From Candidatus Saccharimonadota bacterium (GTDB taxonomy: Bacteria > Patescibacteriota > Saccharimonadia > Saccharimonadales > Saccharimonadaceae), in the NCBI GenBank assembly GCA_009777795.1, contig WRLC01000003.1, positions 52,579 to 116,578 on the forward strand: a stretch of DNA of 64,000 bases, in the 5' to 3' direction. The notes under the pieces are model-generated. The model did not search any database. It was given only the letters and a program-made list of their open reading frames with translations, and was not told where the DNA came from. Shown piece after piece: positions 41,578-49,434 of the stretch. Numbering within the stretch: position 1 is the first letter of the stretch; every line of letters begins with the position of its first letter. Both the position numbers and the translations under genes were made by a program.

Positions 41578-44500
41578 TTATGGGATGTCGAGACCGGACT
41601 TGAGGCTGGTAGAGTAGCCCCAGTTAGCGGCGTTAGTGCCGGCTTCAGCGTAGTTTTGGCGGATGTGAGTGAACATGCCGGCTGGGGTATTGTCTCTGAT
41701 GTCGGCGACACTGAAGGCGTGGGAGCCAGCGATGGCGGCACCGGTGGCGAGATTACGGCCTAGGAATTTACTGAGATTCTGTTCACCTAGGCGCCCGATT
41801 GTTTGGCCGTTCATCTGTTCGATAGCCTCGCGGCGGACGTTGCCAGTGGTGTCGAGCTGAGCCAACCTAGTAGCGGTTTCGCCGTGCATGGTACTGAGCT
41901 GTTGGTTGTATGTGCCGCTTTTAATCACGGCTTGCAAACCAGTGGTGCCAGTATCAGTTATGAAGGAATCGAGGCTGTCGGTGGTGCTAGGGTTGTCCTC
42001 CAGTAGCTTACCGTAAGCGTGGAGGTCGAAGGCCTGTTCTTTGACATTGCCGTTAGCGAGTTCTTCGCCGAGGCGTTTGCGGCCTTGGCTAGTGATGAGG
42101 CTGGTATCAGAGGTGTAGGCTTGGGTGATTTGGGCGGCCTTTTCCCATTCGCCTTTGTCGACCATTTTTTTGACGGCACGCTCGATTTGAATGCCATTGG
42201 TAATACCAGCGCGGATATTGCCGCCGTCCATGACTTCATCGTAAACGGCCTGTGCACCCATTTCGGCATAGGTGGCGTCAATTTTTGCTGCGATTTTCTT
42301 ATCTTGCATTTGGACGGCGGTTTTGGCTTGGGCTTGCAACTCCATTTCGTAGCTGTCAGGACCGGACGCGGCAATGTTTGCGGCGCCTAGTGCGCTACGC
42401 TTGGTTTCGAGGGCGGTTTGGGCGGACCTTATGGTGCTGGATTTGCCAAGAGTGGCGGCGGAGGCGACGCCAAGACCGACTCTTTGGATACCCTGCCCGA
42501 CGCCTTGGATGTTGCGGCCAGCTTGAGCGAAGCCCTTTTTGGCGTTTTGGGTGGCGTGGGCGACGGTGTTGCGGACGCCTAAGACATCGCCGCGTGCTAT
42601 GCGGTCGAAGGTTTCGTTGCCGGCCTGATACTCGCCGCGTTTGATGGCGTTGGCGCGGCTGACTTTGAGTAGGTGAGCGTCGTTGCCGGCATAGACGCCG
42701 AGACTTACGAGTACGGCGTCGTCTCTGGTCTGGGCGGCGGCGAATTCGGCTTTTTGCATTTTGGCGACGGCGCTATTGGGCTTGGCGGCGACTTTGGCGT
42801 TGGCGACCTCGGCTTTGGCCTTGAGTTTGGCGGCGCGGCCTGCTCTGCCGGTGTCTAGGGTGCGCTGGAGGCTGCGAACGCCGGGCGCTTTGTTGATGTT
42901 GCTTTTGCCCCACTTCTCTACTCCCGCCATCTTGCCGGTGATGGCGCCGCCAAGTTTGCCAAGGCCATTGAGCGAGTCTTTGATGATAGTGATGACGGCA
43001 AAATAAGGTGCAATCATGGCAATCATGGCGACGACGACGTACATGAGGCTACCAGAAACTGCCGCGAAGTGGGAAATCTGACCGCCAATTTCGGGGCCGA
43101 AGATGGAGGCTATGCGGCCGACGGTTTCGGTGCCCATGGTGCCGCCTTCGACGGCCATGATGATAATGCGGCCGGCCATTTTGCCGCCGCCGATGACGAG
43201 ACCGCAAATCGGGTAAACGAGGAGGAGGGTGGTAATCATCTTCCACCAAGTTTTGAAGAGGCCTTGAGTGTTAGGCAAAATGCGGGCGGCGAAGGCTAGG
43301 GGGGCGAGAACGACGAGGATGATGACGCCGACTTGACGGACGACGAGGAGGAGGAAAAGGATGAGGATACCGATGAGTGCGGCGAGCAGGAAGAGGATGA
43401 CTGCGGCAAAGAGGGCGCCAAGGCCGCCGGCGAGAGCGAGGCCGATGAGGGTGGCGCCGACAGCGACGCCAGCGACAATGGCGACGGCGCCGAGGACGGA
43501 GGTGAGGTTTTCGAGCAGGCCGGCGTTTTCGACGACGGGCCCGGCGCTGACGAGGTTCTCAAGCAGGGCTTTGATTTGGAAGCCGACGATGTTGGAAAGA
43601 TCAATCATGAATTGGACGATGAAGAAGGAGAGGTTGATTAAAATTGCGGCCATGATGATTTCGGGGAGCATTTTTTTGAGGCCGTAACTGCTGATGCCGA
43701 CGCTGGTGATTTGGGAGAAGATGACGACGAGGAAGAAGATGACAAAAAGGATATTGGCGAGGTTGCGGAAGACAGACCAAGCTTGGAAGGTGCCACTGCC
43801 GGTGTTGTAGAAGTCGAGCTGGATTTGGAGGAAGTTGCTTTCGACCCAACTATAAAGTCCGCCAAGCATTGAGTCGATGCCGGTCATGATGGGGCAGAGG
43901 GCCCAACCGAATTTGCCGAGGTCGCATTCGCGCGCGGTGGGGTCTACCGCGCCGCCTTCTGAATCCCAGCCCGGCGGGAAGCCATCATTGGGGTCCATGA
44001 CATCGTTTAATTGGATGGTGGTGGTGACGGCAATAGTCGTTGAGACGTTGGTGCCGGGGACACCGATGGTGATGGTGTCATTGCGGGTGCTGATACCAGA
44101 GGGCCCGACTGAGCAGCCTAACCCAAGCATTTGGATGCTTAATTGGTCGCCGTTGATGCTGGTCATAAGGGATGAGTTGGTACTATTGGTGCGGGCCCAG
44201 CTGGCGGTGGTGCCGGAGAGGTTGACAGTGACGGTCTCGACGTTGGAAGTGCCGACGCTGTCTCCAAATATAGTGTTGACGTTAAGAACGGGGCAAACTA
44301 ATTCTATGGTGTTTGGAGTGGCGGTGATAGTTGCGTTGGCTGGCGGCTGGTCGCTCGGGAAGAGGCGGGCTTCGTAGTTGCCTAGGCTATAAGCCCGGTC
44401 GGTATCGGTGTTCAACCAGCATTGTAGGCCGGGCGGGCAGCGGACAAAGGTGTTGCGGTTGCCGGTTGTCAGGTTGTCTAAATAGCTATTGACAGCGTTT

Positions 44501-44799
44501 TGGCAGTTGAGGGTGTTGTCCCATGTGAAGAATGCAAAATAGCTGGAGCCGGCATCAAGGTCAAGCGAGCCTTGGAAGCCGTCGGTGAAGGTAAAAGTGA
44601 TGGTGCCGTACCGGGAGTCGGAGCCGCGTTCGCAGCGGATGTCTTGGATGTGCTCACCGTCGGTTGTGCTGTGGGTGCTGCTAAAGCTGTGAGGGGAGCC
44701 GATAGGAGCGGCGATGGCAGTATTGACGAAGAAGAGGGCGGAGAGGCTGGATAGGATAATCACCGCCGCAGCCAAAAGAATTCGAAAGCGCTTGTGCAT
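41578..44799 (-). CDS. VirB6/TrbL-like polytopic membrane protein 2
   Basis: 1073 residues. Same start as its paralogue (MHKRFRILLAAAV), signal peptide about 1-30, then a larger extracellular region (about 30-300) with several cysteines and Thr-rich beta segments, seven or more membrane segments (about 330-640), and a long Ala/Lys-rich cytoplasmic tail (about 650-1073). Core and tail agree closely with protein 1 (SNIVGFQIKALLE; GRNIQG; QTIG-LGEQ) but the outer domain is different and longer. This looks like a duplicated channel with exchanged outer parts. TrbL/VirB6 kinship suggests a secretion or DNA/protein-transfer pore; partners are outside the window. Confidence 0.72.
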   Translation of the reverse strand: MHKRFRILLAAAVIILSSLSALFFVNTAIAAPIGSPHSFSSTHSTTDGEHIQDIRCERGSDSRYGTITFTFTDGFQGSLDLDAGSSYFAFFTWDNTLNCQNAVNSYLDNLTTGNRNTFVRCPPGLQCWLNTDTDRAYSLGNYEARLFPSDQPPANATITATPNTIELVCPVLNVNTIFGDSVGTSNVETVTVNLSGTTASWARTNSTNSSLMTSINGDQLSIQMLGLGCSVGPSGISTRNDTITIGVPGTNVSTTIAVTTTIQLNDVMDPNDGFPPGWDSEGGAVDPTARECDLGKFGWALCPIMTGIDSMLGGLYSWVESNFLQIQLDFYNTGSGTFQAWSVFRNLANILFVIFFLVVIFSQITSVGISSYGLKKMLPEIIMAAILINLSFFIVQFMIDLSNIVGFQIKALLENLVSAGPVVENAGLLENLTSVLGAVAIVAGVAVGATLIGLALAGGLGALFAAVILFLLAALIGILILFLLLVVRQVGVIILVVLAPLAFAARILPNTQGLFKTWWKMITTLLLVYPICGLVIGGGKMAGRIIIMAVEGGTMGTETVGRIASIFGPEIGGQISHFAAVSGSLMYVVVAMIAMIAPYFAVITIIKDSLNGLGKLGGAITGKMAGVEKWGKSNINKAPGVRSLQRTLDTGRAGRAAKLKAKAEVANAKVAAKPNSAVAKMQKAEFAAAQTRDDAVLVSLGVYAGNDAHLLKVSRANAIKRGEYQAGNETFDRIARGDVLGVRNTVAHATQNAKKGFAQAGRNIQGVGQGIQRVGLGVASAATLGKSSTIRSAQTALETKRSALGAANIAASGPDSYEMELQAQAKTAVQMQDKKIAAKIDATYAEMGAQAVYDEVMDGGNIRAGITNGIQIERAVKKMVDKGEWEKAAQITQAYTSDTSLITSQGRKRLGEELANGNVKEQAFDLHAYGKLLEDNPSTTDSLDSFITDTGTTGLQAVIKSGTYNQQLSTMHGETATRLAQLDTTGNVRREAIEQMNGQTIGRLGEQNLSKFLGRNLATGAAIAGSHAFSVADIRDNTPAGMFTHIRQNYAEAGTNAANWGYSTSLKSGLDIP

Positions 44800-44806
44800 A
44801 TATTAA
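44761..44806 (-). repeat. 46-bp identical repeat at the start of VirB6-like gene 2
   Basis: Direct-repeat partner of 40508-40553. Confidence 0.85.
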
Positions 44807-44834
44807 GTATATAATTATGTGGGGAAAAGTGCAA
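44806..44834 (-). promoter_or_regulatory. Promoter of VirB6-like gene 2
   Basis: Minus strand TTGCAC (44829-44834), 17 nt, TATACT (44806-44811), 6 nt, ATG 44799. It lies back-to-back with the uvrD promoter. Confidence 0.7.
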
Positions 44835-44853
44835 GAGTGGGGTTGTTGTCTGA

Positions 44854-44859
44854 TATAAT
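44854..44859 (+). promoter_or_regulatory. -10 box (TATAAT) for uvrD
   Basis: TATAAT 7 nt before ATG 44867; leaderless layout. Confidence 0.65.
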
Positions 44860-44866
44860 ATGGTGT

Positions 44867-46774
44867 ATGAAAGGGATTTTGGAAGGGCTGAATCCAGAGC
44901 AGCAGCGAGCTGTGGAGACTTTGGAGGGTCCGATTTTGATTTTGGCGGGTGCGGGTAGCGGTAAGACGAAGACCTTGACGCATCGGATCGCGAATTTGAT
45001 AGCACATGGGGTGGATTCGCGGCGGATATTGGCGGTGACTTTTACAAATAAGGCGGCGGCGGAGATGAAAGTCCGGACGCAGAAGTTGGTTGGGGAGTCC
45101 CTTCCCTTGCCTTTTATGGGGACATTTCATGGGATTGCGTTGAAGATTTTGCGGATAGATGGCGAGGCGGTGGGGTTGGCAAAGAACTTTATAATTTATG
45201 ATGCGGATGATCGGCGGTTGTTGATTAAAAATATTATTAAGGCGCAGGGTTTGGAGTTTTCGCGTTCGCAGCTTCGGGACGTGGAGAGTGATATTTCGAG
45301 CGCGAAAAATTATAATATTAGTGCGGACGAATATTTGGCGCAGGCGAACACGGCTTATACACAGAAGGTGGCGCAAGTGTTTAGAACATATGAAGAGGAG
45401 CGGCAGAAAAACGGGGCGCTTGACTTTGACGATTTGTTGCTTGATTGGTTGCGGCTGCTTGAGTGTCCGGACATTCGCGAGAAGTACAGAGAGAAATTTG
45501 AGCATATTTTGATTGACGAGTATCAGGATACGAATAAAATACAGTATCAAATTGTGCGGAAGTTGGTCAATGAGCGGCGGAATATTTGTGTGGTGGGAGA
45601 TGACTGGCAGTCGATTTATGCGTGGCGGGGTGCGGATTATCAGAATATTTTGAACTTTGAGCGGGATTTTAAAGGTGCGGCGGTGATAAAATTGGAGCAA
45701 AATTATCGTTCGACGAAGCCGATTTTGGATGCGGCAAACAAAGTGATAAAAGAAAACGTCAACAGGACGGAAAAGACAATTTGGACGGCGAACGAGAGTG
45801 GGATGCCGATTGAAGTGGTTCGGGTTTATAATCAGTTTGAAGAGGCGCGATTTGTGGCGGACAAAATTGAGTATGCCGGTATGCATGGGGCGAGCTATTC
45901 GGAGTTTGCGATTTTGTATCGGACGAATGCGCAGAGCTTGCCGTTTGAAAAGGTTTTTTTGCAGCGGCAGATTCCGTATAAAATTATTGGCGGCCAGCGT
46001 TTTTACGACCGGGCGGAGGTGAAGGATATTATTGCCTATTTGAATTTGTTGATTTCGCCGAACGATTCGGTGAGTTTTATTCGGGCGGTGAATGTGCCGG
46101 CGCGGGGAGTGGGTGAGAAGTCGGTAGCGAAATATTTCGCGGGCGAAGAAATGCGTGGCAAGGCGGGGAAAGGTCTATTGGAATTTCAGGAGTTGCTGGC
46201 GGAGCTAAGGGCAAAGGTGCCGACCTCGACGCCGCGGGAGATTACGGAAGAGTTGGTGGAGAAGTTGCAATATTTGGATTATCTGAAGTCGCGCAAGGAC
46301 GAGAGGGCGGATGCGCGGGTGGCGAATGTGAAGGCGTTTGTTGAAGAAGCGGGTGAGTACGAGAGCTTGGATGATTTTTTGGGGTCGTTGGCGTTGTTTG
46401 CGAGCAGCGATGAGAGCGCGGGAGATGACGCGATTACATTGATGACGGTGCATTCGGCGAAGGGTTTGGAATGGGATGAGGTGTTTGTGGTGGGGTTGAA
46501 TGATGGGATTTTCCCAACTTACCGGGTGTTGGAGCAGGGCGAGGGCGAGGGGGTGGAAGAGGAGCGGCGGTTGTTGTACGTGGCGATGACGCGAGCGAGG
46601 AATAAGTTATATATTACCAGTTTTGAGCGGTCGATGGGGCGAGATGGGTCGCCTGTCGTGCATGAAGAGTCGCGGTTTTTGAGGCCGCTGATGTGTAGTG
46701 AGATAGATAATAGTATGAGTGGCGATGAGATTGAGATTTGTTATGATGAGGGGATGGAGGATAGCGGATGGTGA
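44867..46774 (+). CDS. uvrD: UvrD/PcrA-type superfamily 1 DNA helicase
   Basis: 635 residues from ATG 44867 (MKGILEGLNPEQQ); the open frame extends upstream across the promoter and is not used. Motifs: Q-motif LNPEQQRAV, I GAGSGKTKT, Ia TFTNKAAAEM, II IDEYQDTN, III YAWRGADY, IV LEQNYRST, V MTVHSAKGLEWDEV and VI YVAMTRARNKL. A 3'-5' helicase for repair and replication restart; it can work with UvrC, also present here. Slightly shorter than the 720 residues of E. coli UvrD because the C-terminal extension is missing. Its end overlaps yvcK by 7 nt. It carries copy 4 of GAGTGTCCGGACA. Confidence 0.94.
   Translation: MKGILEGLNPEQQRAVETLEGPILILAGAGSGKTKTLTHRIANLIAHGVDSRRILAVTFTNKAAAEMKVRTQKLVGESLPLPFMGTFHGIALKILRIDGEAVGLAKNFIIYDADDRRLLIKNIIKAQGLEFSRSQLRDVESDISSAKNYNISADEYLAQANTAYTQKVAQVFRTYEEERQKNGALDFDDLLLDWLRLLECPDIREKYREKFEHILIDEYQDTNKIQYQIVRKLVNERRNICVVGDDWQSIYAWRGADYQNILNFERDFKGAAVIKLEQNYRSTKPILDAANKVIKENVNRTEKTIWTANESGMPIEVVRVYNQFEEARFVADKIEYAGMHGASYSEFAILYRTNAQSLPFEKVFLQRQIPYKIIGGQRFYDRAEVKDIIAYLNLLISPNDSVSFIRAVNVPARGVGEKSVAKYFAGEEMRGKAGKGLLEFQELLAELRAKVPTSTPREITEELVEKLQYLDYLKSRKDERADARVANVKAFVEEAGEYESLDDFLGSLALFASSDESAGDDAITLMTVHSAKGLEWDEVFVVGLNDGIFPTYRVLEQGEGEGVEEERRLLYVAMTRARNKLYITSFERSMGRDGSPVVHEESRFLRPLMCSEIDNSMSGDEIEICYDEGMEDSGW
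45471..45487 (+). repeat. GAGTGTCCGGACA motif, copy 4
   Basis: In uvrD, read as ECPDI, followed by TTCG as in copy 2. Confidence 0.6.
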
Positions 46775-47757
46775 GGGCAGTGGTAATTGGTGGTGGGACG
46801 GGTAGCTTTACGATTCTATCGGGGCTGAAGCATTACGTCAATGATTTAACGGCGCTAGTGAGTATGGCGGATGATGGAGGATCGACTGGGCAGTTGCGTG
46901 ATGAACTGGGAGTCTTGCCGCCGGGAGACGTCAGGCAATGTTTGGTGGCACTTGCCTGCTCGCCAAAAGTGCGGGATTTGTTTAGCTACCGGTTCGATTC
47001 GGGCTCGTTTAAGGGGCATTCGTTTGGTAATTTATTTTTAACGGCGTTAGAGAAAATGACAGGAGACTTTCGGGCCGGGGTGGAACTAGCGACGGAAGTA
47101 CTGCAGGTGGCGGGTAAGGTAGAACCGATTACATTGGACAAGGCGACTTTGATGATGCAGGACGAGGACAAGGTGGTGCGGGGTGAGCGAGAAATTGACG
47201 ATGGGGTTTTTGTGGGTCGGCGGCCGAAGTTATGGTTGGAGGGAAGTTTGGCGGCGGGTCCGGTGGTGGCGAACCCGGCGGCGTTGGAGGCTATCCAGCG
47301 GGCCGATTTGATAATTGTAGCGCCGGGCAGTTTGTATACGAGCTTGGGCGCGGCTTTAGTAGTGCCGGGAATCGGTGCGGCCTTGAAAAAGTCGAAGGCG
47401 AAGAAAGTTTACATTTGCAACTTGGTGAACAAGCCGGGGCAGACGGACAGGTTTGTGGTGCAAGATTATGCCGATGAGTTGGAGCGGATGGCGGGAGTGC
47501 GGTTTTTGGACTATGTGGTTTATAACACGAGGAAGCCGGATGCGGATTTGCTAGAAAAATATGCCGCGGACGGGGAGCTGCCGATTGATTTGGGCGAAAA
47601 GGCGAAGGCTGGCTATGCCCTGCTCGGGACTGATTTGTTGGCGGATGAAATTTGGCAGGGCGGTTCCAAAGCCGATGCGTTGGCGAAAGTCCGGACTTTG
47701 ATTCGGCATGATCCGGACAGGACGGCGCGAAAAATTATGCAAATATATTTTAGTTAG
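46768..47757 (+). CDS. YvcK/GlmR-type (CofD-like) protein
   Basis: 329 residues. N-terminal VVIGGGTGSFTILSGLK, then SMADDGGSTGQLR, LPPGDVRQCLVAL, IIVAPGSLYTSL and NKPGQTDRF are typical of the YvcK group of the CofD-like family. YvcK/GlmR binds UDP-GlcNAc and steers carbon into cell-wall precursor synthesis in Bacillus and relatives, so it fits the peptidoglycan theme. It overlaps uvrD by 7 nt and has no visible promoter. The usual whiA and rapZ neighbours are absent here. Converges on a membrane-protein gene with an 8-nt overlap. Confidence 0.88.
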   Translation: MVRAVVIGGGTGSFTILSGLKHYVNDLTALVSMADDGGSTGQLRDELGVLPPGDVRQCLVALACSPKVRDLFSYRFDSGSFKGHSFGNLFLTALEKMTGDFRAGVELATEVLQVAGKVEPITLDKATLMMQDEDKVVRGEREIDDGVFVGRRPKLWLEGSLAAGPVVANPAALEAIQRADLIIVAPGSLYTSLGAALVVPGIGAALKKSKAKKVYICNLVNKPGQTDRFVVQDYADELERMAGVRFLDYVVYNTRKPDADLLEKYAADGELPIDLGEKAKAGYALLGTDLLADEIWQGGSKADALAKVRTLIRHDPDRTARKIMQIYFS

Positions 47758-48517
47758 AGCGGGTTCTTTCGGGGATGAAGTGGGCGGCAAATTTGTATTT
47801 GCCGCGATTCTTGACGTAAAAATAGCCGAAGCATGAGAAAACGACGGCGCCGATAAAGTTGACGAAAAGGTCTTTCATGGTGTCGTTGATACCGATGTCG
47901 AGATAGCCGCCGTCAATGGTAGTGAGGACATTGCCGTCGGCGTCGTAGAGGACGGTTTGGGCGATATCGCGGACGACGATGGCGTTATTGGCTTGCTCGG
48001 GGTCGAGCTCGACCGTGGAAATGATGGTGACAATGCGGTCTTTTTGGGTGTCGAGGAGGAAGAGCTTGTCCATGCTGTATTCAAAAAACTCCCACATGAC
48101 GCCGACTGTCATACTGAAACAGAAGGCGGCGAGGGCTAAATATAGTGGCGAGAGTTTGATATTCTTGCTGTTTTTATTGAGCAGGTCAACGAGGGCGAAG
48201 CCGATACCAGCAGCGAGGAAGCCGTTGAGGGTGTGGAGGAGGGTGTCCCAGTGCGGAAAACGGGCGTAGAAATTGTGGATTTCGCCGAGCAAGGTACCAG
48301 AGAGGATGAAGAACAAAACGATGACTTCGAGGGTATTAGGCAGGGTGATTTTGAAGCGTTTTTGGAGAAGGGTGGGGAGCATGAAAAGGATGAGAGCCAT
48401 AAGGCAGAGGAAGGCGTTGTTCCAATTGCCGCGGAGGAGTTGGCCAATCATGCTGGCAATGACTAAGGCTCGTAAAACAATATAAATAATAGCAGTGCTT
48501 TTTGACAATTCTTTCAT
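47750..48517 (-). CDS. Integral membrane protein, YjdF/DUF2238-like
   Basis: 255 residues, about seven membrane segments. HWDTLLHTLNGFLAAGIGF and VGVMWEFFEY suggest the YjdF/DUF2238 family, whose role is unknown; the match is from memory and moderate. An insert of about 55 residues between the sixth and seventh segments is hydrophilic and beta-prone (IVTIISTVELDPEQ; VRDIAQTVLYDADGN). The ATG at 48517 has no good ribosome binding site. Its upstream region follows tRNA-Phe and tRNA-Ala on the same strand, and holds several inverted repeats, so it may be expressed by read-through from the tRNA unit. Confidence 0.55.
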   Translation of the reverse strand: MKELSKSTAIIYIVLRALVIASMIGQLLRGNWNNAFLCLMALILFMLPTLLQKRFKITLPNTLEVIVLFFILSGTLLGEIHNFYARFPHWDTLLHTLNGFLAAGIGFALVDLLNKNSKNIKLSPLYLALAAFCFSMTVGVMWEFFEYSMDKLFLLDTQKDRIVTIISTVELDPEQANNAIVVRDIAQTVLYDADGNVLTTIDGGYLDIGINDTMKDLFVNFIGAVVFSCFGYFYVKNRGKYKFAAHFIPERTRSN

Positions 48518-48594
48518 AAGTAAATTGGTAGTTTTTTACTTCGTAAAAATCTTCCAGCCGTCGTCGATTTGCAAAAGTAGATAAATTTACTTTT
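48518..48594 (-). promoter_or_regulatory. Leader with alternative inverted repeats before the YjdF-like gene
   Basis: AATTTACTT (48584-48592 on the + strand) can pair with AAGTAAATT (48518-48526, next to the ATG). A local hairpin 48573-48579/48588-48594 (AAAAGTA/TACTTTT) competes for the same bases. A further hairpin TTTTTAC-TTC-GTAAAAA is at 48533-48549. Alternative pairings of this kind suggest an attenuator or start-site switch. Confidence 0.35.
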
Positions 48595-48609
48595 CCATCT
48601 CTCCTAGGC

Positions 48610-48686
48610 TGGTGGAGCGACAGGGATTCGAACCCTGGACCCCCTGCTTGCAAAGCAGGTGCTCTAGCCAGCTGAGCTATCGCCCC
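48610..48686 (-). tRNA. tRNA-Ala(UGC)
   Basis: 77 nt with encoded CCA. Acceptor GGGGCGA/TCGCTCC (one G-U), D-loop with GG, anticodon stem CCTGC/GCAGG with loop TTTGCAA (anticodon UGC), T-loop TTCGAAT. No unusual base at the elbow. It follows tRNA-Phe on the same strand by 14 nt. Confidence 0.97.
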
Positions 48687-48700
48687 ATATTTGTGGTGGG

Positions 48701-48776
48701 TGGTGGTTCCGGCTGGACTTGAACCAGCGACACAAGGCTCTTCAGGCCTCTGCTCTACCAACTGAGCTACAGAACC
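48701..48776 (-). tRNA. tRNA-Phe(GAA)
   Basis: 76 nt with encoded CCA. Acceptor GGTTCTG/CGGAACC, anticodon loop CTGAAGA (anticodon GAA), T-loop TTCAAGT. First gene of the tRNA-Phe/tRNA-Ala pair; TATACTATT-like -10 sequence lies just upstream on the minus strand near 48783-48790. Confidence 0.97.
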
Positions 48777-48838
48777 GCCTTAATAGTATATCATGCATGC
48801 GATGCGAAAGCAAGTCGAAGATAGGGGCACGAGTATGG

Positions 48839-48844
48839 TATACT
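48839..48844 (+). promoter_or_regulatory. -10 box (TATACT) for the RNase H gene
   Basis: TATACT 6 nt before ATG 48851. It rules out longer reading frames that would start within the tRNA-Phe gene. Confidence 0.65.
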
Positions 48845-48850
48845 GTTTTT

Positions 48851-49297
48851 ATGAATTTGTATTATACAGACGGTAGTGCGAACCCGAACCCGGGGCGGGG
48901 TGGCTGGGCGGTGGTACTTTTTACGGACAAGCCGAAGGCAGGTGAGGGCGAAGTAGTAGCGAGTGGGGCCGTGAACAATGCAACGAACATCCGGATGGAG
49001 GGCTATGCGTTGGGGGCGGCGATTAAAGAGGGCGAGGCGGCGGGTAAGCCGTATAAAATTATTACCGATAGCCAATTCTGGTGTAATGTGCTGACGAAAT
49101 GGGCGCCGGGCTGGGAGAAGCGAGGCTGGAAAAAAGCAACGAGCGGCGAAATCCAAAATCTCGATCTTGTGCAAAAACTTTATGAATTATATAAGCAGGC
49201 AAAACCGCAAGTTGAGTGGACGCGTGGACACGTGGGAGACCCGGGAAATGAAGCGGCGGATGAAGCTGCTAACAGAGCACGACAGCAAGCTGCATAA
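48851..49297 (+). CDS. rnhA: Ribonuclease HI
   Basis: 148 residues, normal length. Degrades the RNA of RNA-DNA hybrids. The catalytic residues are visible: Asp in YYTDGSANPNPG, Glu in NIRMEGYAL, Asp in ITDSQF, and the His/Asp of RGHVGDPGNEAADEAAN. The substrate-binding basic region (KRGWKKATSGEIQN) is present. The start is fixed by the -10 box 6 nt upstream. It is a single-gene unit followed by the promoter of a surface-protein gene. Confidence 0.95.
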   Translation: MNLYYTDGSANPNPGRGGWAVVLFTDKPKAGEGEVVASGAVNNATNIRMEGYALGAAIKEGEAAGKPYKIITDSQFWCNVLTKWAPGWEKRGWKKATSGEIQNLDLVQKLYELYKQAKPQVEWTRGHVGDPGNEAADEAANRARQQAA

Positions 49298-49314
49298 AAT
49301 GTTTAAAAAGGCCC

Positions 49315-49343
49315 TTGACACGCCAAAATCCTTATGCTAGGAT
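49315..49343 (+). promoter_or_regulatory. Promoter of the 771-residue surface protein
   Basis: TTGACA (49315-49320), 17 nt, TAGGAT (49338-49343). Its first part equals the promoter at 19270-19298. A leader of about 85 nt with AAAAGGAG follows before ATG 49435. Confidence 0.7.
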
Positions 49344-49434
49344 GGAAGCATAACGTATCAAACATAAAAAAGATAGGGGTTAAAATTGGGGGCAAGTCGT
49401 AGTCTGGCTAGCCGGTAATATAAAAGGAGAAAAG

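Noticed and set aside
37787..44799. A complete type IV secretion locus
   Set aside because: Only VirB6/TrbL-like proteins are present; no VirB4, VirD4, VirB8-10 or relaxase was found.
46768..46774. UGA as a sense codon (as in Gracilibacteria)
   Set aside because: Well-conserved genes such as uvrD and the partial gene at 2-193 end at TGA in the expected place, and no conserved protein contains an internal TGA.
48719..48850. A longer N-terminus for the RNase H protein
   Set aside because: It would be translated from within the tRNA-Phe gene and across the -10 box; the domain begins exactly at 48851.
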